Assembly: GCF_000026225.1 (NCBI RefSeq) | Contig: NC_011740.1 | Coordinates: forward strand, 1,984,001-2,048,000 | Source of the DNA: Escherichia fergusonii ATCC 35469 | GTDB taxonomy: Bacteria; Pseudomonadota; Gammaproteobacteria; Enterobacterales; Enterobacteriaceae | DNA: 64,000 bases | Direction of reading: 5' to 3' | In this document: one piece after another, positions 17,152 to 24,474 of the stretch | How the letters are laid out: each line of letters begins with the position of its first letter | Numbering within the stretch: the first letter of the stretch is position 1 | Translations under genes and position numbers: made by a program | Notes under the pieces: model-generated | The model's input: the letters and a program-made list of their open reading frames with translations, nothing else | The model's database searches: none | Told to the model about the DNA's origin: nothing

Positions 17152-17949
17152 ATGATTAAGTGGCCCTGGAAAGCACAAGAAACACCCCAACAAGATAATC
17201 CTCCCTGGGAAGATGCGCTGGCAATCCCCATTTTGCACAGCCTGACGACAGAGGAACAAACCCGATTAGTTGCTTTGGCTGAGCGTTTTCTTCAACAAAA
17301 ACGTATCGTTCCGCTGCAAGGTTTTGAACTTGATTCGCTTAAGAGCGCGCGTATTGCCCTTCTGTTTTGTCTTCCAGTCCTTGAGCTTGGTATCGAATGG
17401 CTTGATGGCTTCCACGAAGTTTTAATTTACCCAGCTCCTTTCGTGGTTGATGACGAATGGGAAGATGATATCGGTCTTGTGCATAATCAACGTATTGTTC
17501 AGTCCGGGCAAAGCTGGCAGCAAGGCCCTATTGTGTTGAACTGGGTTGATATTCGTGATTCCTTCGATGCTTCCGGCTTTAATCTGATTATTCACGAAGT
17601 AGCGCACAAATTAGATATGCGAAACGGCGATCGGGCCAGTGGGATCCCATTGATTCCTTTACGTGAAGTCGCCGGTTGGGAACACGATTTACACGCTGCC
17701 ATGGAAAACATTCAGGAGGAGATCGATTTGGTCGGTGAGACCGCTTCCAGTATCGACGCGTACGCCGCAACAGATCCCGCAGAGTGTTTCGCCGTATTGT
17801 CTGAATATTTTTTCAGTGCCCCGGAGCTGTTTGCCCCGCGTTTTCCTTCTCTGTGGCAACGTTTCTGCCAATTTTATGGGCAAAATCCATTACTGCGATT
17901 ACGTAATAGTCCAAATAATGATGCTTCACCCACAACAAATGTTCATTAA
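17152..17949 (+). CDS. mtfA: Zinc metallopeptidase MtfA (Mlc titration factor A)
   Basis: MtfA binds the glucose repressor Mlc and thereby affects ptsG expression; it also has zinc-dependent aminopeptidase activity. The 265-residue protein contains the zinc motif H148-E-V-A-H152 and a downstream glutamate ligand E211 in DPAECFAVLSEYF, the arrangement shared with anthrax lethal factor. It is cytoplasmic, with no signal peptide. It sits between serU and the first tRNA-Asn gene, as in K-12. Confidence 0.95.
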   Translation: MIKWPWKAQETPQQDNPPWEDALAIPILHSLTTEEQTRLVALAERFLQQKRIVPLQGFELDSLKSARIALLFCLPVLELGIEWLDGFHEVLIYPAPFVVDDEWEDDIGLVHNQRIVQSGQSWQQGPIVLNWVDIRDSFDASGFNLIIHEVAHKLDMRNGDRASGIPLIPLREVAGWEHDLHAAMENIQEEIDLVGETASSIDAYAATDPAECFAVLSEYFFSAPELFAPRFPSLWQRFCQFYGQNPLLRLRNSPNNDASPTTNVH

Positions 17950-18049
17950 TTCACTATTTTGCAGATTAAATAATCAATTGAATTAGCATACGAAAGATAG
18001 TGTTGACATGGAATAAGGCGCTCAGTATTATGCGCCTCGTTCCAACGAT

Positions 18050-18125
18050 TCCTCTGTAGTTCAGTCGGTAGAACGGCGGACTGTTAATCCGTATGTCACT
18101 GGTTCGAGTCCAGTCAGAGGAGCCA
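18050..18125 (+). tRNA. asnT: tRNA-Asn (anticodon GTT), copy 1
   Basis: A 76 nt tRNA with acceptor TCCTCTG/CAGAGGA, D-loop AGTTCAGTCGGTAGA, anticodon loop CTGTTAATC, T-loop GGTTCGAGTCC and encoded CCA. It is identical to three other copies in this window. Its position after mtfA corresponds to asnT of K-12, a well known island insertion site. A terminator follows. Confidence 0.97.
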
Positions 18126-18135
18126 AATTCTGAGA

Positions 18136-18161
18136 AGCCCGCTTTTAAAGCGGGCTTTTTG
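18136..18161 (+). terminator. Terminator after tRNA-Asn copy 1
   Basis: AGCCCGC, TTTTAAA loop, GCGGGCT followed by TTTT starts 10 bp after the tRNA. The same stem in reverse orientation lies beside the minus-strand copy near 57190-57220. Confidence 0.85.
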
Positions 18162-18163
18162 CT

Positions 18164-19114
18164 TTATATCTGATAGTCAATTTCTGTTTCTTCTGTTGCC
18201 ATTACCTGGCGTTTAATATCCTCTACAGACAGTCCTGCATTACAGAGCTCAAGAAATCGCCAGACATAATTGCGTTGCAGTTGTCCGCGCTTAAGGCCAA
18301 GCCAAACAGTGTTGGCATCAAACAGGTGACGCGTATCCAACTGTGTTAGCCCCTTCTCTTCCTGTTCACCACCTGATTGCTCCGCCACCAGACCAATCCC
18401 CAACCCCAACTCAACATAGGTTTTTATGACGTCTGAATCCTGAGCACTCAATACCACATCGGCGATTAACCCTTTTCGGGCAAAAGCCTCATCGATTCGT
18501 GAACGCCCGGTAATCCCCTGACGATAGGTAATCAGTGGCCATTTAGCGATAGCCTCCAGGGTGAGCGGCGTTTCTGCTATCAGCGGATGATTATTTGGTA
18601 CCAGCAGACTGTGATGCCAACGAAACCATGGAAATGCCACCAGCAATGGATCATTACTCAACCGTTCACTGGCTATCCCAATATCTGCACCACCATTTTG
18701 CAATAATGCATCAATCTCTTGTGGTGTCCCCTGAATCAACTCAAGGCGTACTTCCGGAAATAATTCCCGAAACGCTTTAATCACACCTGGCAAGCTGTAA
18801 CGCGCCTGAGTATGCGTTGTCGCTATTGTTAGTACACCTGATGCATCGTTAGTAAAAAGATCCGCCAGCCGCCGGACATTACTGGCCTCATTGAGAATAC
18901 GCTCTGCAATCACTAACAGCGCTTTGCCTGGTTCCGTCATACCTAACAGACGTTTTCCTTTGCGGATGAAAATCTCAATGCCAAGTTCATCTTCTAGCTC
19001 ACGAATATGCCGACTTACGCCAGACTGGGATGTATAAAGCATGTTTGCGACTTCAGTCAGATTAAAATCCTGACGTGCCGCCTCACGGATTATTTTGAGT
19101 TGTTGGAAATTCAC
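18164..19114 (-). CDS. cbl: LysR-type regulator Cbl (sulfur/nitrogen)
   Basis: Cbl is a CysB-like activator of sulfonate and alkanesulfonate genes (ssu, tau). The 316-residue form starts at GTG 19114 (reads as MNFQQLKIIREAARQDFN), preceded by CGGAG; the frame continues six codons upstream without conservation. The winged helix-turn-helix is at about 18-40 (LTEVANMLYTSQSGVSRHIREL), followed by the substrate-binding domain from about 90. It ends 2 bp beyond the terminator of tRNA-Asn copy 1. As in K-12 it lies directly downstream of nac, which is known to drive its transcription. Confidence 0.95.
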   Translation of the reverse strand: MNFQQLKIIREAARQDFNLTEVANMLYTSQSGVSRHIRELEDELGIEIFIRKGKRLLGMTEPGKALLVIAERILNEASNVRRLADLFTNDASGVLTIATTHTQARYSLPGVIKAFRELFPEVRLELIQGTPQEIDALLQNGGADIGIASERLSNDPLLVAFPWFRWHHSLLVPNNHPLIAETPLTLEAIAKWPLITYRQGITGRSRIDEAFARKGLIADVVLSAQDSDVIKTYVELGLGIGLVAEQSGGEQEEKGLTQLDTRHLFDANTVWLGLKRGQLQRNYVWRFLELCNAGLSVEDIKRQVMATEETEIDYQI

Positions 19115-19215
19115 TGTTCGCTCCGGATACATCAGACATTACGCTATTGTTAAAGTCTGATGTCCGGCTGAACAAATAATAAAAACCTGCATCTTATTCC
19201 AAAGCGGAATAACAG

Positions 19216-20133
19216 TTAGCTCACCATTTGCAATTCATGTTTATCCAGAGCCGGGCAAGTAATAAGCGATAGCAGAATATCTTTCACGGCCTGAGCCTGC
19301 GGTGTCAGGGATCCTTTAGCTGCCATATTGAGCGATAACGAAAGATTCATAGAAGGTGTAGTGATCCGCGCCATCCAGCCATTTGCCGCACTACATAAAG
19401 CTCGCGCAGCTGATTCAGGCAATACCGTGCTCCCCATTCCACTGGCGATGGCTGCCGTCAATGTGGCGATGGATTCAATTTCACCGATCACTTTTGCTGT
19501 CAGGCGACGTAATGAAAACGCCTCATTAACCCGCAAGCGAACAGCACTAAAATCGCCGGGCAAAAACAGGTTCATTTGAGCAACAGTGATTAAATCAACG
19601 TTTTGCCCAGGGCAATCTTGTGTACCGACTAAATAAAGATCTTCTTTAAGTAACGGCTGGCAATGAATGCCGTCAATGGGAGAGCGTTCGTACATTACAG
19701 CCATATCCAGCTCGCCATTGAGCAACTTATCATTAAGTGCCGCACCACTATTTTCATGTAAATAAACCAACACATCGGGCAGTTCAGTACGTACAGCCTG
19801 TAACAATGGCATTGTCATTGAAGATGCCGCTGTACCAGGCGCAAGGCCAATTGACACCTGACCGCTTAAACTCTGACAGGCATTATGTACTGCCAGTTGC
19901 GCTTGTTCGCACTGGCGTAATATCGTTCTGGCGTGAGCATAGAGAATTTTCCCGGCTTCCGTTGGCGTTACTCCGCGTTTAGTACGGATGAGCAGTTGCT
20001 GATCCAACTCACCTTCAAGCGTCGCAACCTGCTGGCTGAGCGCAGGCTGGGCAATATGCAGGACTTCTGCAGCCTGAGTCAGGCTACCGATATCGACGAT
20101 TTTGACGAAGTATTTCAGGCGTCTGAAATTCAT
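19216..20133 (-). CDS. nac: Nitrogen assimilation control regulator Nac
   Basis: Nac is a LysR-type regulator that couples the NtrC/sigma-54 nitrogen response to sigma-70 promoters. It has 305 residues, the normal length. The helix-turn-helix is at about 17-37 (SLTQAAEVLHIAQPALSQQVA). The start MNFRRLKYFVKIVD has GGAGGCC upstream. A sigma-54 promoter (20191-20206) and an NtrC-type site (20323-20339) precede it, consistent with nitrogen-limitation control. A 101 bp gap separates it from cbl. Confidence 0.96.
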   Translation of the reverse strand: MNFRRLKYFVKIVDIGSLTQAAEVLHIAQPALSQQVATLEGELDQQLLIRTKRGVTPTEAGKILYAHARTILRQCEQAQLAVHNACQSLSGQVSIGLAPGTAASSMTMPLLQAVRTELPDVLVYLHENSGAALNDKLLNGELDMAVMYERSPIDGIHCQPLLKEDLYLVGTQDCPGQNVDLITVAQMNLFLPGDFSAVRLRVNEAFSLRRLTAKVIGEIESIATLTAAIASGMGSTVLPESAARALCSAANGWMARITTPSMNLSLSLNMAAKGSLTPQAQAVKDILLSLITCPALDKHELQMVS

Positions 20134-20190
20134 TTATGGCCTCCGGTTCAGAATGCCAGTTATTAGCTGGCTTTTTATCTGAATGGATTT

Positions 20191-20206
20191 TGCAAGATAC
20201 TTGCCA
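20191..20206 (-). promoter_or_regulatory. Sigma-54 promoter of nac
   Basis: On the minus strand, TGGCAAGTATCTTGCA matches the -24/-12 consensus (TGGCAC, 5 nt, TTGCA) with one mismatch. It lies about 58 bp before the nac start codon. nac is a known sigma-54 gene. Confidence 0.85.
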
Positions 20207-20322
20207 ATTTGTTCATTACGAAGGATCCCATGCTAATTGTCGGTTAAATAAGCATTTATTATGATGAGAAACCACTAAATGGCTGGCAAAGAAAATCGGT
20301 GATGCCCCGAATAAGGTAGCTA

Positions 20323-20339
20323 CGCACCATTATGGAGCA
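20323..20339. promoter_or_regulatory. NtrC-type enhancer site upstream of nac
   Basis: cGCACCATTATGGAGCA is a near-perfect match to the NtrC dyad (TGCACC, 5 nt, GGTGCA). It is about 125-145 bp upstream of the sigma-54 promoter, a usual enhancer distance. The remaining sequence 20134-20458 holds no gene. Confidence 0.8.
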
Positions 20340-20458
20340 AAGATAACAGTATAAAATCACAGCACATTGCCGATTTTGCCAACAAACGAATAAAAAAATG
20401 AAATTACCCCTTTGACAAGCCGGATCACCATCGCTATTATGCGCCCCGTTCACACGAT

Positions 20459-20534
20459 TCCTCTGTAGTTCAGTCGGTAGAACGGCGGACTGTTAATCCG
20501 TATGTCACTGGTTCGAGTCCAGTCAGAGGAGCCA
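20459..20534 (+). tRNA. tRNA-Asn (anticodon GTT), copy 2, island attachment site
   Basis: A 76 nt gene identical to the other three tRNA-Asn copies. A truncated P4-family integrase begins 168 bp downstream in the same direction, the usual arrangement for an island integrated in the 3' end of a tRNA gene. By its neighbour nac it corresponds to asnV in K-12. Confidence 0.96.
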
Positions 20535-20543
20535 AATTAAGGG

Positions 20544-20572
20544 AAGCAGACGTTCACTGACGTCTGCTTTCT
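20544..20572 (+). terminator. Terminator after tRNA-Asn copy 2
   Basis: AAGCAGACGT, loop TCACTG, ACGTCTGCTT forms a 9-10 bp stem followed by TCTGCTTTT. Confidence 0.8.
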
Positions 20573-20701
20573 GCTTTTATATCAATTGGTTATCCCCTTC
20601 TTCAGGTTCATCTTCGTTCGTTAAAAACCGCTCGAATCCACACTACTTTGCAGGTAAAGCTGGTTCGATTTGCGTTTTACCAGTACGCGGAGGGAACCGT
20701 C

Positions 20702-20971
20702 ATGTCACTTACTGATACTAAAGCAAAAAATGCCAGACCAGCGGAAAAAGCCGTCAAGCTCACTGATGGATTTGGTCTCTACCTTCTTGTGTATCCCAAT
20801 GGTTCAAAATACTGGCAGTTAGGCTACCGCTTCACTGGTAAACAGAAAGTGTTTTCCATTGGTGTCTACCCTGCGGTTTCTCTTGCTGATGCCAGACAAA
20901 ACGCAAAACACGATGCGTTATATCAACTCGCAAGTACAGGATACATCCTCGCAATCAACGAGCAGCGTTAG
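20702..20971 (+). pseudogene. Truncated P4-type tyrosine integrase (N-terminal domain only)
   Basis: The first 65 or so residues (MSLTDTKAKNARPAEKAVKLTDG, then GLYLLVYPNGSKYWQLGYRF and GVYPAVSLADARQNAK) are the arm-binding DUF4102 domain of P4-family island integrases. After about base 20903 the sequence stops resembling an integrase and enters a segment repeated at 22716-22766, so the frame ends artificially at 20971. The catalytic Arg-His-Arg-Tyr domain is missing. The enzyme cannot act, so the island is no longer self-mobile through this gene. It lies just behind tRNA-Asn copy 2, the probable original attachment site. Confidence 0.88.
20904..20955 (+). repeat. Direct repeat copy A flanking immunity modules
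   Basis: About 52 bp, from CAAAACACGATGCGTTATAT to the CTCGCAAT end, is repeated with roughly 85 percent identity at 22716-22766. Both copies lie immediately downstream of the 3' end of an immunity-gene copy (minus strand), so they mark module boundaries. Confidence 0.75.
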
Positions 20972-21385
20972 TCATTTATATTATTAAAATCTTGATAAAG
21001 TAAAATAATATCATCTGTCATTAATGAAATTGAATACACTTCTGTATTTATGGCATATTTTTTCTTTAACTCATCATTACGCTCTGACAGAGTTGTGCAA
21101 TATTTTGTTATATTACTTTTATATCATCTGTTATTTCATTTTGTGTCACTGCAAATGACAGATAAACATGGCAATAATCAGTACCATAGCTTCTCTGACG
21201 GACAGAATTTGCTATCCGCGTGGATAATCATCTTTATTGAGCACTGCGGGTGCACCCGCATCTCCAGCGACTCCAGCGACTCCAGCGACTCCAATGCAGA
21301 GCGACCTGTGTTCCCATTCATATTCAAAATCCACAGGATGACCTTCTGTCCATAACATCGATTTTATCCATATCCAGTCCGGACG
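20968..21385 (-). pseudogene. Fused remnant: lysozyme-effector N-part joined to immunity-protein C-part
   Basis: Read on the minus strand, 21385-21226 encodes RPDWIWIKSMLWTEGHP, then EYEWEHRSLCIGVAG and so on, clearly the N-terminal region of the effector at 23604-24275, ending in LNKDDYPRG and a stop. From about 21226 down to 20968 the sequence matches the small immunity gene 22779-23150 (for example SVRQRSYGTDYC, and MTDDIILLYQDF near its end), with a frameshift. A deletion has fused the two. A 9 bp unit (CTCCAGCGA on the plus strand) is present three times at 21262-21288, giving VAGVAGVAG where the intact effector has one VAG. Confidence 0.8.
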
Positions 21386-21535
21386 AATATCTCATCTAAA
21401 AGCAGAGAAAATTCGTAGAAAATTAAAACTAATATAATGTATTAATATTCATTAATGTACTGACAACACAGGTTAAAATGCAATATTTTAGCCAAATGAA
21501 CACCTGCAATTTTTAAAAAATTAAACATATCATAT

Positions 21536-21895
21536 TCATAAGAGATATAGAAACAATACTTCGATAACCATATCATCATTTGACTGCACAATTTTTTCTT
21601 TTTTATAATCCAGATATATTATTACTGTGTCATCATATATTGATAAAATTGACAAGATATATTTATCACTATACTTTCCTTTAAGGGAATTAAGTTTCCC
21701 CTCAATGTCAGAGCAATTTTCTTTGATAAAATACTCATCATTAATACTAATACCATATTCACAACTATCAGCAACATCAACAAAACCTCTGATCTCTTCG
21801 GGCAACTTATAATAGGTATTTCCCGCAGCATTTACATCAACAGAACGGAGCACCAGAAATGTGATAAAAACAATCAATGAGAGTTTGTCATTCAT
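21536..21895 (-). CDS. Predicted periplasmic immunity protein, copy B
   Basis: This 119-residue protein has a signal peptide (MNDKLSLIVFITFLVLRSVDVNA). It shares the C-terminal pattern LKGKYSDKYILSILSIYDDTVIIYLDY with the 123-residue product of 22779-23150 (LKKKYASNSEVCSILTMTDDVVLLYHDY), so the two are paralogues. Two cysteines (SCEYGI, NCSDIEG) could form a disulfide. It lies 11 bp behind a DUF1311-like gene on the same strand, forming a two-gene module. By context it protects the periplasm against a lysozyme-like T6SS effector; no family name is certain. AT content is far above the backbone. Confidence 0.75.
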   Translation of the reverse strand: MNDKLSLIVFITFLVLRSVDVNAAGNTYYKLPEEIRGFVDVADSCEYGISINDEYFIKENCSDIEGKLNSLKGKYSDKYILSILSIYDDTVIIYLDYKKEKIVQSNDDMVIEVLFLYLL

Positions 21896-21906
21896 TTATC
21901 AACCAC

Positions 21907-22371
21907 CTATATTGAGTCTTTAATCCATTTAATTTGAGTTAAGTTCATATCTATCATGCAATATAGTCTGGCTATGGCCAGATGATTACCTGGAACTTCA
22001 CCCAGCCTTAAGACTGCATAACTGCATTGATTTTGCCGATGTAGTATATATTTTATATGTAATTCAGGAAACTGCTCCAGCGCACGATGTGTGTAGGAAT
22101 CATAGATAAGTTTAGGTTCCTCATGTTCAATCAGAGTATAGGAATGTTCCTTATCCATTCGGGCGAGTTTAGCCTCTGCCTCTTTCTCTGTTTTTTGTAA
22201 AATAAGCGCACTTTCATGATATTTATTCATCAAGCACCAATAACGTTCTCCTTGATTCAGCAATATCGGGTCACAATCATCTACGTTAATATCATACTCG
22301 CTGCTTGCTCCATGAGAAACACTTATAAAGAAAAACGACAAGACCATTAAAAATATTTTTTTCACTCTCAA
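21907..22371 (-). CDS. DUF1311/LprI-like periplasmic protein, copy B (predicted immunity)
   Basis: This 154-residue secreted protein has signal peptide MRVKKIFLMVLSFFFISVSHG. The body has spaced cysteines (DDCDPILLNQGERYWCLMNKYHES, then RQNQCSYAVL and LYCMIDMN) in the pattern of DUF1311/LprI-type lysozyme-inhibitor-like proteins, and it is a distant paralogue of 23155-23604. Together with the next gene (21536-21895) it repeats the two-gene arrangement found behind the effector. The likely role is neutralising peptidoglycan-degrading effectors in the periplasm, possibly against a different effector variant, since it diverges strongly from copy A. Confidence 0.72.
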   Translation of the reverse strand: MRVKKIFLMVLSFFFISVSHGASSEYDINVDDCDPILLNQGERYWCLMNKYHESALILQKTEKEAEAKLARMDKEHSYTLIEHEEPKLIYDSYTHRALEQFPELHIKYILHRQNQCSYAVLRLGEVPGNHLAIARLYCMIDMNLTQIKWIKDSI

Positions 22372-22778
22372 CCTCTACTATTTATTAACTTTACCGCTTT
22401 CACTTTCCAAAATTATATGTTACAGAACAACAAATTACGCAGTTTAAGCAAAAAAAATATATGCCGGAATGGTAAAAGATCTGGTAAACCGCTATCAGTA
22501 ATCAGTTCTGCCTGCCGCCAGTGATTCATGGCGGCAGGTTAATTAAACGTTTATTCCATGACGGCCTCATAGCAGAAATAATCCGTGAAAAATTAAACAT
22601 CATATCATGCAGAAATACTTTCAAAGATTTTGTCTGTACATACGAATTTGACTTTCAAGCTTATGATCACCTGAAAAACACCAGTTTCTTTACATAAAGT
22701 CCACACACCATAACACAAAACACGGCGGTTATATCAACTCACAAGTACAGCCTACAGACTCGCAATAAATAGACAGTA
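22372..22778. other. Spacer between immunity modules with hairpin and short gene remnant
   Basis: A strong 9 bp stem (CCTGCCGCC / GGCGGCAGG, 22511-22538) is present. On the plus strand about 22548-22698 reads LFHDGLIAEIIREKLN, then SCRNTFKDFVCTYEF and so on, ending in a stop, without a start codon. It looks like the tail of a lost gene that I do not recognise. The direct repeat copy lies at 22716-22766. Confidence 0.45.
22716..22766 (+). repeat. Direct repeat copy B flanking immunity modules
   Basis: Second copy of the 52 bp segment at 20904-20955 (CAAAACACGGCGGTTATATC to CTCGCAAT), immediately downstream of the immunity gene 22779-23150. Confidence 0.75.
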
Positions 22779-23150
22779 TTATTTATTTACTTTATCATAA
22801 TCGTGATAAAGTAAAACAACATCATCTGTCATTGTTAAAATTGAACACACCTCACTATTGCTGGCATATTTTTTCTTTAATTCACCATTGCGCGCTGAAA
22901 GAGTTGCGCAATATTTTTTTATATTATCTTTTATATCATTTGTTATTTCATTTTTTGTTAACGCAAATGACAAATAAACATTGCAATAATCAGTATCGTA
23001 GCTTATCTGACGGACAGAATCTGGTATCCGTGTGGATAAATAATAATATATATTCGAATCATATGTTTTGGGATGCCAGGACTCATCATGCGAATATGAT
23101 GGCATACAAATAAAAATAACAAAAAACAACAATAACCGAACCATGGCCAT
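22779..23150 (-). CDS. Predicted periplasmic immunity protein, copy A
   Basis: This 123-residue protein has a signal peptide (MAMVRLLLFFVIFICMPSYS). Cysteines in DTDYCNVYL, KKYCATL and NSEVCSIL suggest disulfides. It is paralogous to 21536-21895 and to the decayed copy at 20968-21226. It starts 4 bp after the stop of the DUF1311-type gene 23155-23604, which itself overlaps the effector, so effector and both partners form one tight transcript. The exact family is not known to me; immunity is inferred from export signal, size and position. Confidence 0.77.
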   Translation of the reverse strand: MAMVRLLLFFVIFICMPSYSHDESWHPKTYDSNIYYYLSTRIPDSVRQISYDTDYCNVYLSFALTKNEITNDIKDNIKKYCATLSARNGELKKKYASNSEVCSILTMTDDVVLLYHDYDKVNK

Positions 23151-23154
23151 TTAG

Positions 23155-23604
23155 CTAATCCTTTGCATAATCAGGTATATCTGCATTCATTAATTGCTTT
23201 GCTCGTTGTCTGTTGAGTTCAGCCATGCAAGAAAATATACGAGTAAAACTTCCCACTCCGTTCCCCCATGATCCAGCAAACGCGCACTGAGTGAAGCGAT
23301 AACGAACGAATGCTTTATGGGACTCATCCAGTTTATAAAGTGCAACAGGGATAGCCTCATCCAGCGACGCACTTTTTTCAGCAGACCATTTTTGTATGCG
23401 TTGTTTAATATTATTCTCTGCTTCTTTAAGCATTATTGTACTTTCTATTAACTCATTTCTCAGGCAATCAGCAATTTCAGGTTGTTCGCCATATTCACAG
23501 TTATTTTTGCTACTATAGTAACTGGTGTTAGCATATACTCTGCCGATCATAAAAAAAATGACAATGAATAATAACACCCGTAAAAATTTAAAAAGACTGG
23601 CCAT
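23155..23604 (-). CDS. DUF1311/LprI-like periplasmic protein, copy A (predicted immunity)
   Basis: This 149-residue protein has an N-terminal signal or anchor (KFLRVLLFIVIFFMIGRVYA). The motif NNCEYGEQPEIADCLRNEL, then a coiled helix, then RFTQCAFAGSWGNG and IFSCMAELNRQRAKQL is the DUF1311/LprI pattern, a family that includes lysozyme inhibitors and many T6SS immunity proteins. Its ATG overlaps the effector stop (TAATG), indicating coupled translation at fixed ratio. Most likely it binds and blocks the lysozyme-like effector in the periplasm. Confidence 0.8.
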   Translation of the reverse strand: MASLFKFLRVLLFIVIFFMIGRVYANTSYYSSKNNCEYGEQPEIADCLRNELIESTIMLKEAENNIKQRIQKWSAEKSASLDEAIPVALYKLDESHKAFVRYRFTQCAFAGSWGNGVGSFTRIFSCMAELNRQRAKQLMNADIPDYAKD

Positions 23605-24275
23605 TATTTTTCACGCCCCATAGAGCCTGACAATAAAGAATGCACATAGTCTACCTTTGCCTCATAAGCTGCATCTCCACCACCATTGTATTGTTGTGCA
23701 ATAATTTTAGCATTTACAGGAAATCGCCATCCAAAAATAACCCGCTGCTTACTCCCCTTACAGTATCTCAACTCCTGGCCATTATGTAGTCTGGTTGGAT
23801 TAACACCAGGATTCTCCCTCTCCAGAATCTCCTTTGTTGTACCTATTCGACGCCTGTCAAGAGCAATTGCATCCATAGTACCGTGACCATCAGCTGTAGA
23901 TACTTTTACTGTATAAATGGTTTTATCATTCGGATCATCAACAGATATTTGATCCGAGAGACTCAATTTATTCATTAAATATATAATTGCTGCTCTAATA
24001 TTTGAATATGGATCATTAGTAATTTTACTTAATGTTAAATTTTGCCATTCCGCACCAGTAGGAATGACCAGACTGATGGCTTCATCTTTATTGAGCAATG
24101 CGGGTGCACCCGCATCTCCAGCGACTCCAATGCGGAGCGGCCTGTGTTCCCATTCATCTTCAAATTCCTCAGGATTACCTTCTGTCCATAACATCGATTT
24201 TATCCATATCCAGTCCGGGCACAGATCTGAGTTAAAGTTATCATATTTTTGCAAATACTTTTTCATTTCAGACAT
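23604..24275 (-). CDS. T6SS lysozyme-like effector with LysM-type C-terminal domain
   Basis: The 223-residue protein has no signal peptide, as expected for an Hcp- or VgrG-delivered toxin. Residues 18-70 (LCPDWIWIKSMLWTEGNPEE, then WEHRPLRIGVAGDAGAPALL) resemble the transglycosylase/lysozyme-like fold of T6SS peptidoglycan hydrolases, with E32 as candidate catalytic acid. Residues about 115-185 (IYTVKVSTADGHGTMDAIAL, then NPTRLHNGQEL) resemble a peptidoglycan-binding LysM-like module. It lies behind hcp and in front of two exported immunity candidates. The start is uncertain: M4 at 24266 overlaps the upstream small frame by ATGA and may be the true start. Fold assignment is by eye; fairly sure of cell-wall targeting. 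Confidence 0.78.
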   Translation of the reverse strand: MSEMKKYLQKYDNFNSDLCPDWIWIKSMLWTEGNPEEFEDEWEHRPLRIGVAGDAGAPALLNKDEAISLVIPTGAEWQNLTLSKITNDPYSNIRAAIIYLMNKLSLSDQISVDDPNDKTIYTVKVSTADGHGTMDAIALDRRRIGTTKEILERENPGVNPTRLHNGQELRYCKGSKQRVIFGWRFPVNAKIIAQQYNGGGDAAYEAKVDYVHSLLSGSMGREK

Positions 24276-24450
24276 AGCTTGCTGAATGAATCATATTTAT
24301 TCCATATTTCTTTTTTTTCATCATAAGCATCTTTCCTTGCTTTTTTCCAAATAGCAAATTTTTCCTCTGCGGTTAAAGATTTTTTTCAGGTTTAGGTTTA
24401 GGTTTAGGTTTAGGTATATTTATCGATGGTTTTTCATTTTTAGATACCAT
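24263..24450 (-). pseudogene. Small (KP)-repeat protein with A7 frameshift between hcp and effector
   Basis: From ATG 24450 (after GGAGGGC) the frame reads MVSKNEKPSINIPKPKPKPK and stops early at TAA. One extra base in the run of seven A (24380-24386) would restore a 62-residue charged helical protein (KKSLTAEEKFAIWKKARKDA and on) whose TGA overlaps the ATG of the effector. The heptamer reads A AAA AAT in frame, so -1 ribosomal or transcriptional slippage could make the full product; otherwise it is a broken gene. A hexamer (TTTAGG on the plus strand) is repeated four times at 24391-24414 and codes for the Lys-Pro run. Possibly an adaptor or linker for the effector. Confidence 0.55.
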
Positions 24451-24474
24451 ACTGCCCTCCATATTTTTATTTAA

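Noticed and set aside
24391..24414. TTTAGG repeats considered as a CRISPR-like or telomere-like array
   Set aside because: Only four 6 bp units without spacers, and they encode a Lys-Pro linker.
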